Shown piece by piece: positions 21,608 through 29,158 of a stretch of DNA of 35,713 nt; within the stretch, counting starts at the first letter, position 1; each line of letters begins with the position of its first letter. Source of the DNA: a virus. The stretch is from positions 1-35,713 of the IMG/VR virus record IMGVR_UViG_3300044808_000083; one strand, given 5' to 3'. The notes beneath the pieces are model-generated. The model was not told where the DNA came from and did no database searches. It saw only the letters and a list, made by a program, of their open reading frames with translations. Made by a program: the position numbers and the translations under genes.

Positions 21608-22458
21608 TGAAATTCAGTGAGCCCCTCGAGTTCTCCGAAGCGCTCGATCAGGCGCGCAATCGCGGTCTTCTCCCCACCACAGCAAACAGCGCGCAGATCG
21701 CCGAATGGGAAGATGAACTCAAGCGGCTCTCCGTCTTCTCCGCGCGCACCAATCACGCCGGCTATCTGCAGGACATCAAAGACAAAGTCCTCGGCCTGCT
21801 CGGCGGCGAGTATAACGAAGCCACTGCTCGCGCTGCTCTCCAGGATCTTCTCGACTCGTTAGGCTACACGCCCGAGCGCGGCTTCCCTCAATCTGAAATC
21901 GACAATCTGCAATCTGCAATCCCTCCCGCGGAACGCGGGAGCTTGCGCGATCTCTCGAGTAACAAACGTGCCCAGCTCGTTCTCCGCACCCAGATGCGCC
22001 AGATGGCGAATCGCGGTTATCGCGAGCAGGGCAACACGCCCGCTGCACTCTTCGCCTTTCCCGCCTGGGAGCTCGTCCGCATCTACCCGCGTGCCGTTCC
22101 TCGAGAGGATTGGCCCGAGCGCTGGATCGCGGCCGGCGGCAAACTTTACGAGGAAAGAATGATTGGCGCGAAGAACGATCCCGCCTGGATCATGCTCGGC
22201 AGCCGCGAACTTTTCGACGACGCCATCGGCACCGATTATCCTCCCTTCGCTTTCAATTCCGGAATGGGCTGGCGCCAGGTCTCCCGCGCCGTTTGCGAAA
22301 AGCTCGGCGTCAATGTGGGAGGGGCCTCAGCGCCGCGACCCGCTCCACCGCTCGATGACGTCCAGGTCGCCGCAAAGTTCGATCCCGAATTCCTGCGCGA
22401 GCTGCGCAAACAACTCGACATCGAGATCAGCGACGGCGTCGCGAAGTTAAAACGCTGA
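21607..22458 (+). CDS. Minor head protein (MuF-like)
   Basis: A 283-residue protein. It has the pattern of gpF-type head morphogenesis proteins: NKRAQLVLRTQMRQMANRG, ALFAFPAWELVRIYPR, REDWPERW and GTDYPPFAFNSGM. Such proteins lie on the portal or inner head surface and can help DNA ejection. Residues about 95-105 (FPQSEIDNLQSA) are repeat-encoded. The start is in repeat sequence, so translation may depend on coupling to the portal. The last ~30 residues (ELRKQLDIEIS) are helical. Confidence 0.8.
   Translation: MKFSEPLEFSEALDQARNRGLLPTTANSAQIAEWEDELKRLSVFSARTNHAGYLQDIKDKVLGLLGGEYNEATARAALQDLLDSLGYTPERGFPQSEIDNLQSAIPPAERGSLRDLSSNKRAQLVLRTQMRQMANRGYREQGNTPAALFAFPAWELVRIYPRAVPREDWPERWIAAGGKLYEERMIGAKNDPAWIMLGSRELFDDAIGTDYPPFAFNSGMGWRQVSRAVCEKLGVNVGGASAPRPAPPLDDVQVAAKFDPEFLRELRKQLDIEISDGVAKLKR
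21889..21923. repeat. Heptamer array inside MuF gene (caatctg)
   Basis: Five 7-bp units (caatctg, aaatcga, caatctg, caatctg, caatccc), in frame in the MuF-like gene. Confidence 0.9.
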
Positions 22459-22515
22459 AAAACGGAAACGCTAAAATGCTGAAATCAGACTCCCCATTTC
22501 AGCGTTTCAGCTTTT
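22451..22515. repeat. gctgaaa/ttcagc repeat cluster before gpG-like gene
   Basis: Units of the aacgctgaaa type and, after a short spacer, tttcagcg in the opposite orientation. The two halves can pair as a hairpin across the junction between MuF and the next gene. The word family matches 11297-11366 and 28550-28581. Confidence 0.75.
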
Positions 22516-22519
22516 TCCC

Positions 22520-23149
22520 ATGTCAGCTTTCCCGATGAGCATCTCGCTCCACATTGAAGTCCGCGGCGAACAGGTCCGCGCCTTGTTGGACCGCTTCACC
22601 TCCGGCATCGACGATCGCACTGCGCTCCACCAACACGTCGGCCTTCGCGGCCGCGAGCTCACGCGCAATCATCTCGTCGCCATTGCCCAGACGCGCCATG
22701 CCACCGCCTATCGCCTCGGAGCGACTCCTTCCGGCCATTGGGGCCAGGCCGCCGAGAAAACTTCCTTCCGCGCTGATAACGAATCGGCCACCATCTCCAT
22801 CAATCAGCCAGGCATTTCCCGCGTCGCGCACGACGTCACCATCCTCCCGCGCGCCGGAAAAAAGTATCTCACCATTCCCGCGATCGCGGCCGCCTATAAC
22901 CAGAGGGCCACCCGCATCGAAGGTCTCCGCATGATGGTCCGCTGGATCAATGGCTCCCGTCGCGCCGTCGCACTCGCCATGGTCGCCGGAGAAGGCAAAG
23001 CGAAAACCGAGACGGTCTGGTATTGGCTCGTAAGTCACGTCACCCAGCGCCAGGACCGCACGTTGCTCCCCGGTGACGAAGAGTATCGACTCGCCGCGTT
23101 GGCCGGCGTCCGCGACTACGTCGATCGATTGCTGGCCACCGCCGCGTAA
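22520..23149 (+). CDS. gpG-like virion morphogenesis protein
   Basis: A 209-residue protein. It has the pattern of phage virion morphogenesis (gpG-like) proteins: a start with SLHIEVRGEQVRALL, a helix ALHQHVGLRGRELTRNHL, and SATISINQPGISRVAHDVTILP. The C-terminal half (about 105-209) extends beyond the usual length with YNQRATRIEGLRMMVRW. Mu gpG acts in head-tail joining. Its place between MuF and the scaffold fits. Confidence 0.6.
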   Translation: MSAFPMSISLHIEVRGEQVRALLDRFTSGIDDRTALHQHVGLRGRELTRNHLVAIAQTRHATAYRLGATPSGHWGQAAEKTSFRADNESATISINQPGISRVAHDVTILPRAGKKYLTIPAIAAAYNQRATRIEGLRMMVRWINGSRRAVALAMVAGEGKAKTETVWYWLVSHVTQRQDRTLLPGDEEYRLAALAGVRDYVDRLLATAA

Positions 23150-23159
23150 AGAGCGCTCA

Positions 23160-23271
23160 GCTTTGGTGCTTGGTGTTTGGAGCTTCTCTGGAGCTTGGAG
23201 CCTTGGAGCTTTCGGCTGCTTCTCCGCATTTTTCCGTGCATAGAGCGCATGGAACTTCCAGAGCATTAGCC
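23160..23271. repeat. Composite repeat: gcttggag array plus element copy 2
   Basis: A gcttggag-type array (23160-23215) like that at 11002-11058, then ~20 bp, then gcatagagc, gcatggaac and the 16-mer ttccagagcattagcc (23256-23271), shared with 14986-15010. It fills the gap between the gpG-like gene and the scaffold. Confidence 0.85.
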
Positions 23272-23340
23272 TTGGCAAAACGCGGCCGCTACTTTCGCCG
23301 CATCTTGAGAGCGCATCTTCGAAACACTCGCCGCGGCTGG

Positions 23341-24033
23341 ATGATCTTCATGGAAGCCGACAAAGCTGCGGCAGCCGGCGCGACGGATTCCCCCGAAAAC
23401 AAATCTGCGGAATCTGCGAAATCTGTGGATGAATCGGCTGCTTCTCCCCTCGACTACAAAGCGCTTTTGCTCGCTCTTCTCTCTCTGCCGCCGGAAGCCA
23501 CCGACGAAGAGATCAAGGCAAAGGAGGTCGAAGTTCAGAACACCATCGGCGCCGTTCCGGATCTCCAGACCAAAGCCTCCACGGCCGAAGATCTCCAGCG
23601 CCAGCTCGACGAGATCAACGCGAAATACACCGAGCTGAACGAGCAACAGCAGGCGCTCTACAAACAGAAGATGGAAGCCGAGGCCGACGAGATCCTCGAG
23701 CAATTCGCCGATCGCATCACCGACGAAAAAGCGAAGGCCCGTCTCCGCTCCATTCTCCTCAGCGATCGCGAAGCCGGCGTCGAGATCCTCAACGGCCTCC
23801 CGAAACCTGCCGCGCCTGGTGACGCCGCCGAGAAGGAAACCGACGAGCCGCCCGCTCCGGTCCATGATCCCGGCAACACTCCGGCCGGGCCCAGCGATGA
23901 AGAGATCGCGAAGAAGGTCTCCGCGCGTGCCAAAGAATTGCGCTCCCAATTTCCGAAGAAATCGAACGCCGAACTCTTCGACCAGGCGGAGAAAGAAATC
24001 CGCGCAGAACTCTCCACGGCCGCGTCGGCCTAA
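23341..24033 (+). CDS. Scaffold protein, no protease domain seen
   Basis: A 230-residue protein from the ATG at 23341 (23350 or a TTG at 23273 are alternatives). Residues about 70-140 form a coiled coil (LQRQLDEINAKYTELNEQQQALY), and the C-terminus has a basic, charged helix (AKELRSQFPKKSNAELF). This resembles the scaffold (Z) part of Mu gpI, but the gpI protease half, with its Ser-type motifs, is missing. A 9-bp repeat (aatctgcgg type, about 23399-23430) encodes part of the N-terminus. Confidence 0.6.
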   Translation: MIFMEADKAAAAGATDSPENKSAESAKSVDESAASPLDYKALLLALLSLPPEATDEEIKAKEVEVQNTIGAVPDLQTKASTAEDLQRQLDEINAKYTELNEQQQALYKQKMEAEADEILEQFADRITDEKAKARLRSILLSDREAGVEILNGLPKPAAPGDAAEKETDEPPAPVHDPGNTPAGPSDEEIAKKVSARAKELRSQFPKKSNAELFDQAEKEIRAELSTAASA

Positions 24034-24054
24034 CGAGCAAACCAAACCCACGTT

Positions 24055-24630
24055 ATGTTAAACACCCAATCCAACACGCAGCAGGGCCCAAAGCCGTTTA
24101 ATTCCGGTGAAGCACTCACCGGCAAGGAAGGTTACCTCGCCGTCATGGTCGACGGCGGCTCCATCCCGGAGCTTCTCTTGCCGACTGGTATCGCAGATCT
24201 CGCGCTCTTCATTATCGATGAAGGCGGCGCCCTCGATGCCGATAGCACCGCAATTCCCCTGGTTGCCGGCGAACAGCGCCGCATCAAGGCGAACGGCACT
24301 GGCAGCGCCGGCGCCATCCTCGTCCTCGAGGATCCGGCGACGCCCGCGAACAAGGGCAAGGTTCGCACCGTTCCCGCTACCGAAGGCGTCTACTTTTCGC
24401 CCGGTGTCGCGGAAGAAGATTTTGTCGACGAGCAGCTCGTCCTGGTGCGCGTTCTTCCGCGCCTGGTCCACGTCGGCACCGCGTTCACTGTCGCCACTCC
24501 CGCCGCCACGGCCGCGACGAGCACCACGCCTTTCGGTTACACCGAAGCGCAGGCGAACGCGATCCTCACCAACCTGCGCGAACTGCGCGCCTGGGCCATC
24601 GCGAACGGATTCAAAGCCAACAACGCTTAG
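24055..24630 (+). CDS. Head decoration-type protein
   Basis: A 191-residue protein. A strand-rich body (about 25-140; VAGEQRRIKANGTGSAGAILVLEDP) is like small head decoration or stabilisation proteins found just before the major capsid gene. The C-terminal ~30 residues (TPFGYTEAQANAILTNLRELRAWA) form a helical tail. It is followed by a hairpin terminator. I cannot name the family. Confidence 0.55.
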   Translation: MLNTQSNTQQGPKPFNSGEALTGKEGYLAVMVDGGSIPELLLPTGIADLALFIIDEGGALDADSTAIPLVAGEQRRIKANGTGSAGAILVLEDPATPANKGKVRTVPATEGVYFSPGVAEEDFVDEQLVLVRVLPRLVHVGTAFTVATPAATAATSTTPFGYTEAQANAILTNLRELRAWAIANGFKANNA

Positions 24631-24664
24631 GCCACTCAGCGGCCCCAGCAGAGGGCATTACTTG

Positions 24665-24700
24665 AAACACCCGAGGGTCGCGCAAGCGCCCTCGGGTTTC
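24665..24700 (+). terminator. Hairpin terminator upstream of major capsid gene
   Basis: A perfect 9-bp stem (acccgaggg, 24669-24677, with ccctcgggt, 24689-24697) and an 11-base loop, followed by a short ttt tract. It lies 30 bp before the capsid start and could limit read-through or act as an RNA processing or stabilising hairpin. Confidence 0.6.
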
Positions 24701-24730
24701 AGGCTGAAAAGCAAAACCCGCCTACCAACT

Positions 24731-26206
24731 ATGAAATTCCAATATCGAATCCTTACTCTCTCGACCATCGCGGTCGCGGCCTTGTCGCTGGCCATGCCAG
24801 CACAAGCCGCTGAGCCTCCAGCGCCGCGCCAGGAACTCGCCATTACCAGCGTGGCCACCAATTCTGCGCCGGGCTCTCTGTCCATTACGAATCCGGCGCC
24901 GGCTGAATTCTCCGCCCAGCTAGCGCTCCTGGATCTCATTGGCTGGAGGGAGACAATGGTGTCGGCCGTGTTGCTCGCCTTCGCCGCCTGCGCCTTCCTC
25001 CCGAAATGCTATCGCAGCATCGGCGCCTTCATGCGTTACCTGGCGAAGCTCATGCGCGATCCGTTTGAGCGATTCTGTATGCGGTTGCGTTTCTTCCTCC
25101 GGTATCGCTTGGACAAGGAGCTCATCGTTAATCGAGCTCTTGCTATCGCGATCGTCGCCGCCTGCATCATGCTATTCGTCGCGCATCAACCGGTTGCGGC
25201 CCTGGTCGTATTGTTCGCCGCGCCTGCCTGCGCCGTCCTCGGCCGCCCGCAGCTCTGCGACACTGCCACAGGCAAACTCGCCGCCGTCACCTCTCAGCCG
25301 ATGGTTCGTGAATACGCCCAGGGCGCCGCGCAAGGCGCCATGGAGCAGCTCGCCGTCGCCAGCTTCCTCGCCCCGAATGTTCCCGTCGCCGGTATGATCG
25401 GCCGCTTCAAGCGTTACAATCAGAAGCATCGGTTCCGTCTCCCGAAAACGCGGCGCGTTCTCGGCGGCGCCGCAACCCAGATCGGTTTCACTGCCGATGA
25501 TGCTCTTTATCAGGCGAACGCCAACGCACTCGATTTCCCGATCGACAATCTTGAGAAGCTCGAGGGCGCGGAGTTGGTCAATGTCGTCAACGAAGCCTCC
25601 GACATGGTCTCGGAAGTCGCCGCGCTGGCGTGGGAAAGTGAAGTCGTCAATGCGGGACTTGCCGCACTCGGCAACGGCACGGATCTCACCTGGGATGCCG
25701 GGACCGATCCCGTTCGCGCGCTCGACAACATCATTCTCGCCACCCTCAAGGCCGCGAAGAGTGGCTCCATGATGGGAGTTCGCGTCCTCTTCGGCGCCAC
25801 CGCCTGGTTGATCTTCAAGAATCACCCGAAAGTCACCGGCAAATTCACCAACAATCCGAAGGGCGGCACCAATCCGCAGGTCACCAGGCCGATGGCCAGC
25901 TCGCTCTTGCTCACCGAGCCGGAAATCCAGACGACCTACTCGGTCTATGACACCGCCCCGGAAGGCGTCTCCGAGTCGATCTCGTTCCTGCTCGATTCGA
26001 AGATCATCGTTTTCGCCTGCAAGCCGAAGCCCACCCGACTCGATCCGAGCTTCATGAAGACCTTCGCGCCGCGCGGTCAGTTCATGGTGCCGGGCACCTA
26101 CCCGCTGCAGGATCAGCGCGGCGAGGTCGTGAAATTCGACTGGAACTGCGTCGCCGAGGTCACCAACGAAGACGCCGGCACGCTTCTCAACATCGCCGAA
26201 TCATAG
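24731..26206 (+). CDS. Major capsid protein with N-terminal signal and membrane domain
   Basis: A 491-residue protein. Residues about 190-491 match the major-capsid pattern of Mu-like/HK97-type phages (YNQKHRFRLPKTRRVLGG, DYPIDNLEKLEG-like segment, KAAKSGSMMGVRVLFG, a TYSVYDTAPEGVSESISF strand) and have the usual ~300-residue length. The first ~190 residues are unexpected: a Sec signal peptide (about 8-26, AxA at about 24-26), hydrophobic segments at about 77-91, 136-151 and 154-170, and a basic stretch (FERFCMRLRFFLRYRLDKE). The frame has no stop. An internal start at 25301 has no Shine-Dalgarno sequence. A late hairpin flanks each side. Confidence 0.8.
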   Translation: MKFQYRILTLSTIAVAALSLAMPAQAAEPPAPRQELAITSVATNSAPGSLSITNPAPAEFSAQLALLDLIGWRETMVSAVLLAFAACAFLPKCYRSIGAFMRYLAKLMRDPFERFCMRLRFFLRYRLDKELIVNRALAIAIVAACIMLFVAHQPVAALVVLFAAPACAVLGRPQLCDTATGKLAAVTSQPMVREYAQGAAQGAMEQLAVASFLAPNVPVAGMIGRFKRYNQKHRFRLPKTRRVLGGAATQIGFTADDALYQANANALDFPIDNLEKLEGAELVNVVNEASDMVSEVAALAWESEVVNAGLAALGNGTDLTWDAGTDPVRALDNIILATLKAAKSGSMMGVRVLFGATAWLIFKNHPKVTGKFTNNPKGGTNPQVTRPMASSLLLTEPEIQTTYSVYDTAPEGVSESISFLLDSKIIVFACKPKPTRLDPSFMKTFAPRGQFMVPGTYPLQDQRGEVVKFDWNCVAEVTNEDAGTLLNIAES

Positions 26207-26237
26207 GCCACGGCGCTTAACGTTCTTCATTAGCATG

Positions 26238-26298
26238 GAGAGGTCCTGGCCGCCTCGGTTCGACTCCCCGGAGAAGAGCCGGGCGGCCTTCCTCTTTT
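26238..26298 (+). terminator. Strong hairpin terminator after major capsid gene
   Basis: A stem of ggccgcc (26248-26254) with ggcggcc (26282-26288), extended inward by cgg/ccg and outward by agagg/cctct, followed by a T-rich tail (tcctcttttag). The loop contains ggttcgactcc, which resembles a tRNA T-arm, but no tRNA can be folded around it. Confidence 0.65.
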
Positions 26299-26310
26299 AG
26301 AAATCAAAAT

Positions 26311-27054
26311 ATGAAATCACAAAATCTCATCACAGCTGCTGTAGTGGCGGTCGCTTCGGCCGCTGTGTTCCTCCCATCGGTCCGCGCCGCCGATGATCTC
26401 ACTGACACGAACGTCTACCGAAAAGGGACGAACACGATCGCAGCGCTTCGTGCGATCGAGGTTTCACCTGGGGTCCACGCTCCCACCTTTGTCCTGGTGG
26501 ACGAGAACGGCGATCCCGTTGGCCTCACCGCGGCTCAGCCGGCCGGAGAAAATCACATCGGCGAGGTCGGCGGGAGAACCGCCGTCCCAAGCGCGAACTT
26601 TACGCGTCCGAGTGATACCACCGCTTATGCCTCCGGCGACCTGGTCGCCAACAGCACCACCGCCGGCTCCGTTGCGCCGCTCTCGTGGACCGCGGCGCGA
26701 GTAGCGGCCGGAAGCGGAATGATCCGGCGCGCCCGCATCAAAACGAGCAGCACGAACGTAACGAACGCCTCCTTCCGGCTGCATCTTTACAAGGCTTCGC
26801 CCACTCCTTCGAACGGCGACAACGGCGCCTGGCTTACGAATCAGTCGGCTAACTACCTTGGATCCCTCGACATCACGGTGGACCGGGCCTTCACCGATGG
26901 CGCCACCGGCAACGGCACACCGAACATCGGCACCGAAATTAACTTCGCGCTCTCGAGCGGCCAGACCATCTACGGACTCCTGGAGGCGCGCGGAGCTTAC
27001 ACACCCACCAGTGCCGGCACCTTCACGGTCGAACTCGAGATCTTGCAGAACTGA
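26311..27054 (+). CDS. Structural-type protein with signal peptide
   Basis: A 247-residue protein. A signal peptide (residues 1-26, hydrophobic ITAAVVAVASAAVFL, cleavage after VRA) precedes ADDLTDTNVY. From about 90 to the end the sequence (FTRPSDTTAYASGDLVANSTTAGS, then MIRRARIK and NASFRLHLYKASP) matches a domain I know from phage structural genes near the capsid. Usually that domain has no signal peptide. Its likely role is decoration or fibre attachment. The stop overlaps the next start by one base. Confidence 0.65.
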   Translation: MKSQNLITAAVVAVASAAVFLPSVRAADDLTDTNVYRKGTNTIAALRAIEVSPGVHAPTFVLVDENGDPVGLTAAQPAGENHIGEVGGRTAVPSANFTRPSDTTAYASGDLVANSTTAGSVAPLSWTAARVAAGSGMIRRARIKTSSTNVTNASFRLHLYKASPTPSNGDNGAWLTNQSANYLGSLDITVDRAFTDGATGNGTPNIGTEINFALSSGQTIYGLLEARGAYTPTSAGTFTVELEILQN

Positions 27055-28526
27055 TGCTGCGACTCATTTCCATCCTGGCTTGCGTAATCGCGCTGACTGC
27101 CTCCGCGCAGGTCACCACGCGCAGCGTCGCGGTCCGCTCCGGTAGTTCCACGGACCCGGATGCGCTCGCCTGGAAACGCAACATCAACGCCGCGGGCAGC
27201 ACGGTGTCGGCAACCACACTCGCGGCGGTCTCGACCTTCGTGAAGGGATGCAAGGCCGACAACATCTGGTCGAAGATGCTCGACGTCGGCGTGTTCGCCG
27301 GCGCGGACCTGACTGCCGCGCTCGTAAAGCTGAAAAGCCTGAGCGGAACAAGTTACACGAACAGCGGTCCTTTCGTGAGTGGCGACTACTCCGAAACGAC
27401 GGGACTGAAGGGGAACGGTTCGTCGAAGTATCTCCGCACCGGCGTTGTGCCATCCACGATGCTCACGCTGAATAGCACGCATCTCGCGATCTATGATCGC
27501 TTCGTTATGACTACCGCGGTCGGCGCGGGCGGGATCGGAGCGATCGGCGCGCGCAATCCCTCCGCTGACGTGCTCAGGCTATATCACCCCTACAGCGACC
27601 GGGTCTATTACTCCGACGCTTACAACGCCTCTACTGCCCGAGTGAGCAGCGCCGTCGCGGCTTTCGGGCCGATCGGATTCGTGCTCGCCAGCAGGAACGG
27701 CGCTGCCTCCAATAAGGTATACGTCAACGCCGGACAGATAGCTACAGGCACAACCGCGGCCGGTTCATTACCCACCGTAGAAATATACATCGGTGCCTAT
27801 AATAATCAGGGAAGTTTTGCCGAGCCAGGGTCCCGGCCTTTTAGCTTTGCCAGCATCGGCGAGGGGCTTTCAGCGGGCGAGGTAACAAGCCTCAACACCA
27901 GGGTCCACAATTTGCAGCGCGCGCTGAATCGCGCGCTGAAGCATGTCGTTTTCGAGGGTGACTCGCGCACTAACGGAAATGGCGCGGCGATCCCTTACCC
28001 CACGTTGGTGGGAACGGCCCTCGGGCAGCCACCGCTCTTTGTGCATAACTTCTCCGTCTCGAGCGCTACAATCTCGGGCGGCTCAACTCCCGCAAATTCG
28101 CTTACCTCCAGGGCGGCGACCGTCAATGCGACGTTCAGCACGTTGCTCTACAACGCCGATGTATTCATGGCGCTGGCCGGTCACAACGACCTGGACCAAG
28201 GAGACAGCGCGGCCACTGCCTTCGCGGAATACAAGGCGTATTACCAGGCGCTCCGGACGGCGGCGCCCTGGGTGAAGCTGATTGCTGCTACGGAGCCGCC
28301 GAGCACGAAAGCCGGAATCAACGCCAAGCGGAACGCCTTTAATACGCTGGTCCGCGATGATCCCTCCTTTTACGACGCCCTTTGTGACATCGGAGGGGAT
28401 CCCGTGATGGGGCCGGACGCCGCAGCTTCCGACACTAACCTCTACTACGACGGCACGCACCTCACGCAGACCGGCCAGAACAACATAGCCGTGCTGGTGC
28501 AGGCCGTTGTCCAGGGGCAGCTCTAG
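27054..28526 (+). CDS. Secreted SGNH/GDSL hydrolase with lectin-like N-terminus
   Basis: A 490-residue protein. A signal peptide (residues 1-18, LISILACVIALTASA, cleavage before Q) precedes a ~250-residue strand-rich region with a LamG/concanavalin-like feel (TLNSTHLAIYDRFVM, VYVNAGQIATG). The C-terminal SGNH domain has GDSR (Ser304), GHND (N378) and DGTH (D466, H469). Such enzymes deacetylate or de-esterify surface polysaccharides and are often on phage tail spikes. Here it lies between capsid and connector genes, which is unusual. Codon use is less GC-rich in parts, suggesting exchange. Confidence 0.75.
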   Translation: MLRLISILACVIALTASAQVTTRSVAVRSGSSTDPDALAWKRNINAAGSTVSATTLAAVSTFVKGCKADNIWSKMLDVGVFAGADLTAALVKLKSLSGTSYTNSGPFVSGDYSETTGLKGNGSSKYLRTGVVPSTMLTLNSTHLAIYDRFVMTTAVGAGGIGAIGARNPSADVLRLYHPYSDRVYYSDAYNASTARVSSAVAAFGPIGFVLASRNGAASNKVYVNAGQIATGTTAAGSLPTVEIYIGAYNNQGSFAEPGSRPFSFASIGEGLSAGEVTSLNTRVHNLQRALNRALKHVVFEGDSRTNGNGAAIPYPTLVGTALGQPPLFVHNFSVSSATISGGSTPANSLTSRAATVNATFSTLLYNADVFMALAGHNDLDQGDSAATAFAEYKAYYQALRTAAPWVKLIAATEPPSTKAGINAKRNAFNTLVRDDPSFYDALCDIGGDPVMGPDAAASDTNLYYDGTHLTQTGQNNIAVLVQAVVQGQL

Positions 28527-28549
28527 CGCTCTAAAATGGAAATCCGGAT

Positions 28550-28581
28550 TTCAGCTTTTCAGCCTTTCAGCCTTTCAGCTT
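28550..28581. repeat. Octamer array (ttcagcYt) before gp36-like gene
   Basis: Four 8-bp units (ttcagctt, ttcagcct twice, ttcagctt) ending eight bases before the next start; there is no Shine-Dalgarno sequence in between. Confidence 0.9.
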
Positions 28582-28588
28582 TTTAAAA

Positions 28589-29041
28589 ATGCCCCGCTGG
28601 ATCCCCATCACCGTCGACGATCTGAACGACTCCAAAGTCGCTGCGCTCGTCACCGCGCTCCGGACCGCCGCTCTCGCTGATGACCAGGACGATCCAACGC
28701 CGCGTCTCACCCAGGCCGTCGTCAACCGGATCCGGCGCAAGATCGCCAGTAACCCGCAGAACCAGCTCGACGAAGACGTCACCACCATCCCGGAAGGCCT
28801 CAAGCTCATGGCCGTCGATCTCATCATCGCCGAGCTCAAGGGCCGCCTCGAGGAAGGGCTGACGGATGACGAACGACGGAAGATTGATCGCCACGAGACC
28901 GACCTGAACCGCATCGCCGCCGGCACCGACACGATTGAGGATCCCGACACCGCGATCGACGCTCCCGTCCAGGACCAGAGCGGCACTCCCTCCATCACCA
29001 CCGATCGCCGCGGCGATCTCAATCGCGCGAGGGGACTATGA
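28589..29041 (+). CDS. Head-tail connector (gp36/DUF1320-like)
   Basis: A 150-residue protein. The helical first ~100 residues (LNDSKVAALVTALRTAAL, AVVNRIRRKIAS, LKLMAVDLIIAELKGR) match DUF1320/Mu gp36 and related adaptors, which join portal and tail. The tail is acidic and likely disordered. It is followed directly by a long repeat array. Confidence 0.7.
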   Translation: MPRWIPITVDDLNDSKVAALVTALRTAALADDQDDPTPRLTQAVVNRIRRKIASNPQNQLDEDVTTIPEGLKLMAVDLIIAELKGRLEEGLTDDERRKIDRHETDLNRIAAGTDTIEDPDTAIDAPVQDQSGTPSITTDRRGDLNRARGL

Positions 29042-29044
29042 GCG

Positions 29045-29147
29045 CAGAGGTCAGAAGTCAGAGGTCAGAAGTCAGCGCTCCTTCCGCGTTTTCTACTTTC
29101 TACTTCCTACTTTCTACTTCCGCCGACCGCCGACCTCAGACCTCCGG
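29045..29147. repeat. Multi-word heptamer array before gp37-like gene
   Basis: Units cagaggt/cagaagt (29045-29072), then tctactt/cctactt (29092-29119), then ccgccga, cctcaga and cctccgg (29120-29147). At its end, cctccggagg makes a palindrome that supplies the GGAGG Shine-Dalgarno for the next gene, eight bases before the ATG. Confidence 0.9.
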
Positions 29148-29158
29148 AGGAATTTTTC

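Noticed and set aside
24107-24730. In-frame N-terminal extension of the capsid gene to 24107
   Set aside because: It overlaps the complete decoration-type gene at 24055-24630 in another frame and translates to Ser/Arg/Pro-rich antisense-like sequence; the ATG at 24731 opens a clear signal peptide.
25301-26206. Separate capsid gene starting at the internal ATG at 25301
   Set aside because: No ribosome binding site precedes it and the frame continues upstream without a stop; kept as an alternative only.
26238-26298. tRNA suggested by a ggttcgactcc T-arm-like motif
   Set aside because: No acceptor, D or anticodon arms can be folded around it; the region is better explained as a terminator hairpin with a T-rich tail.
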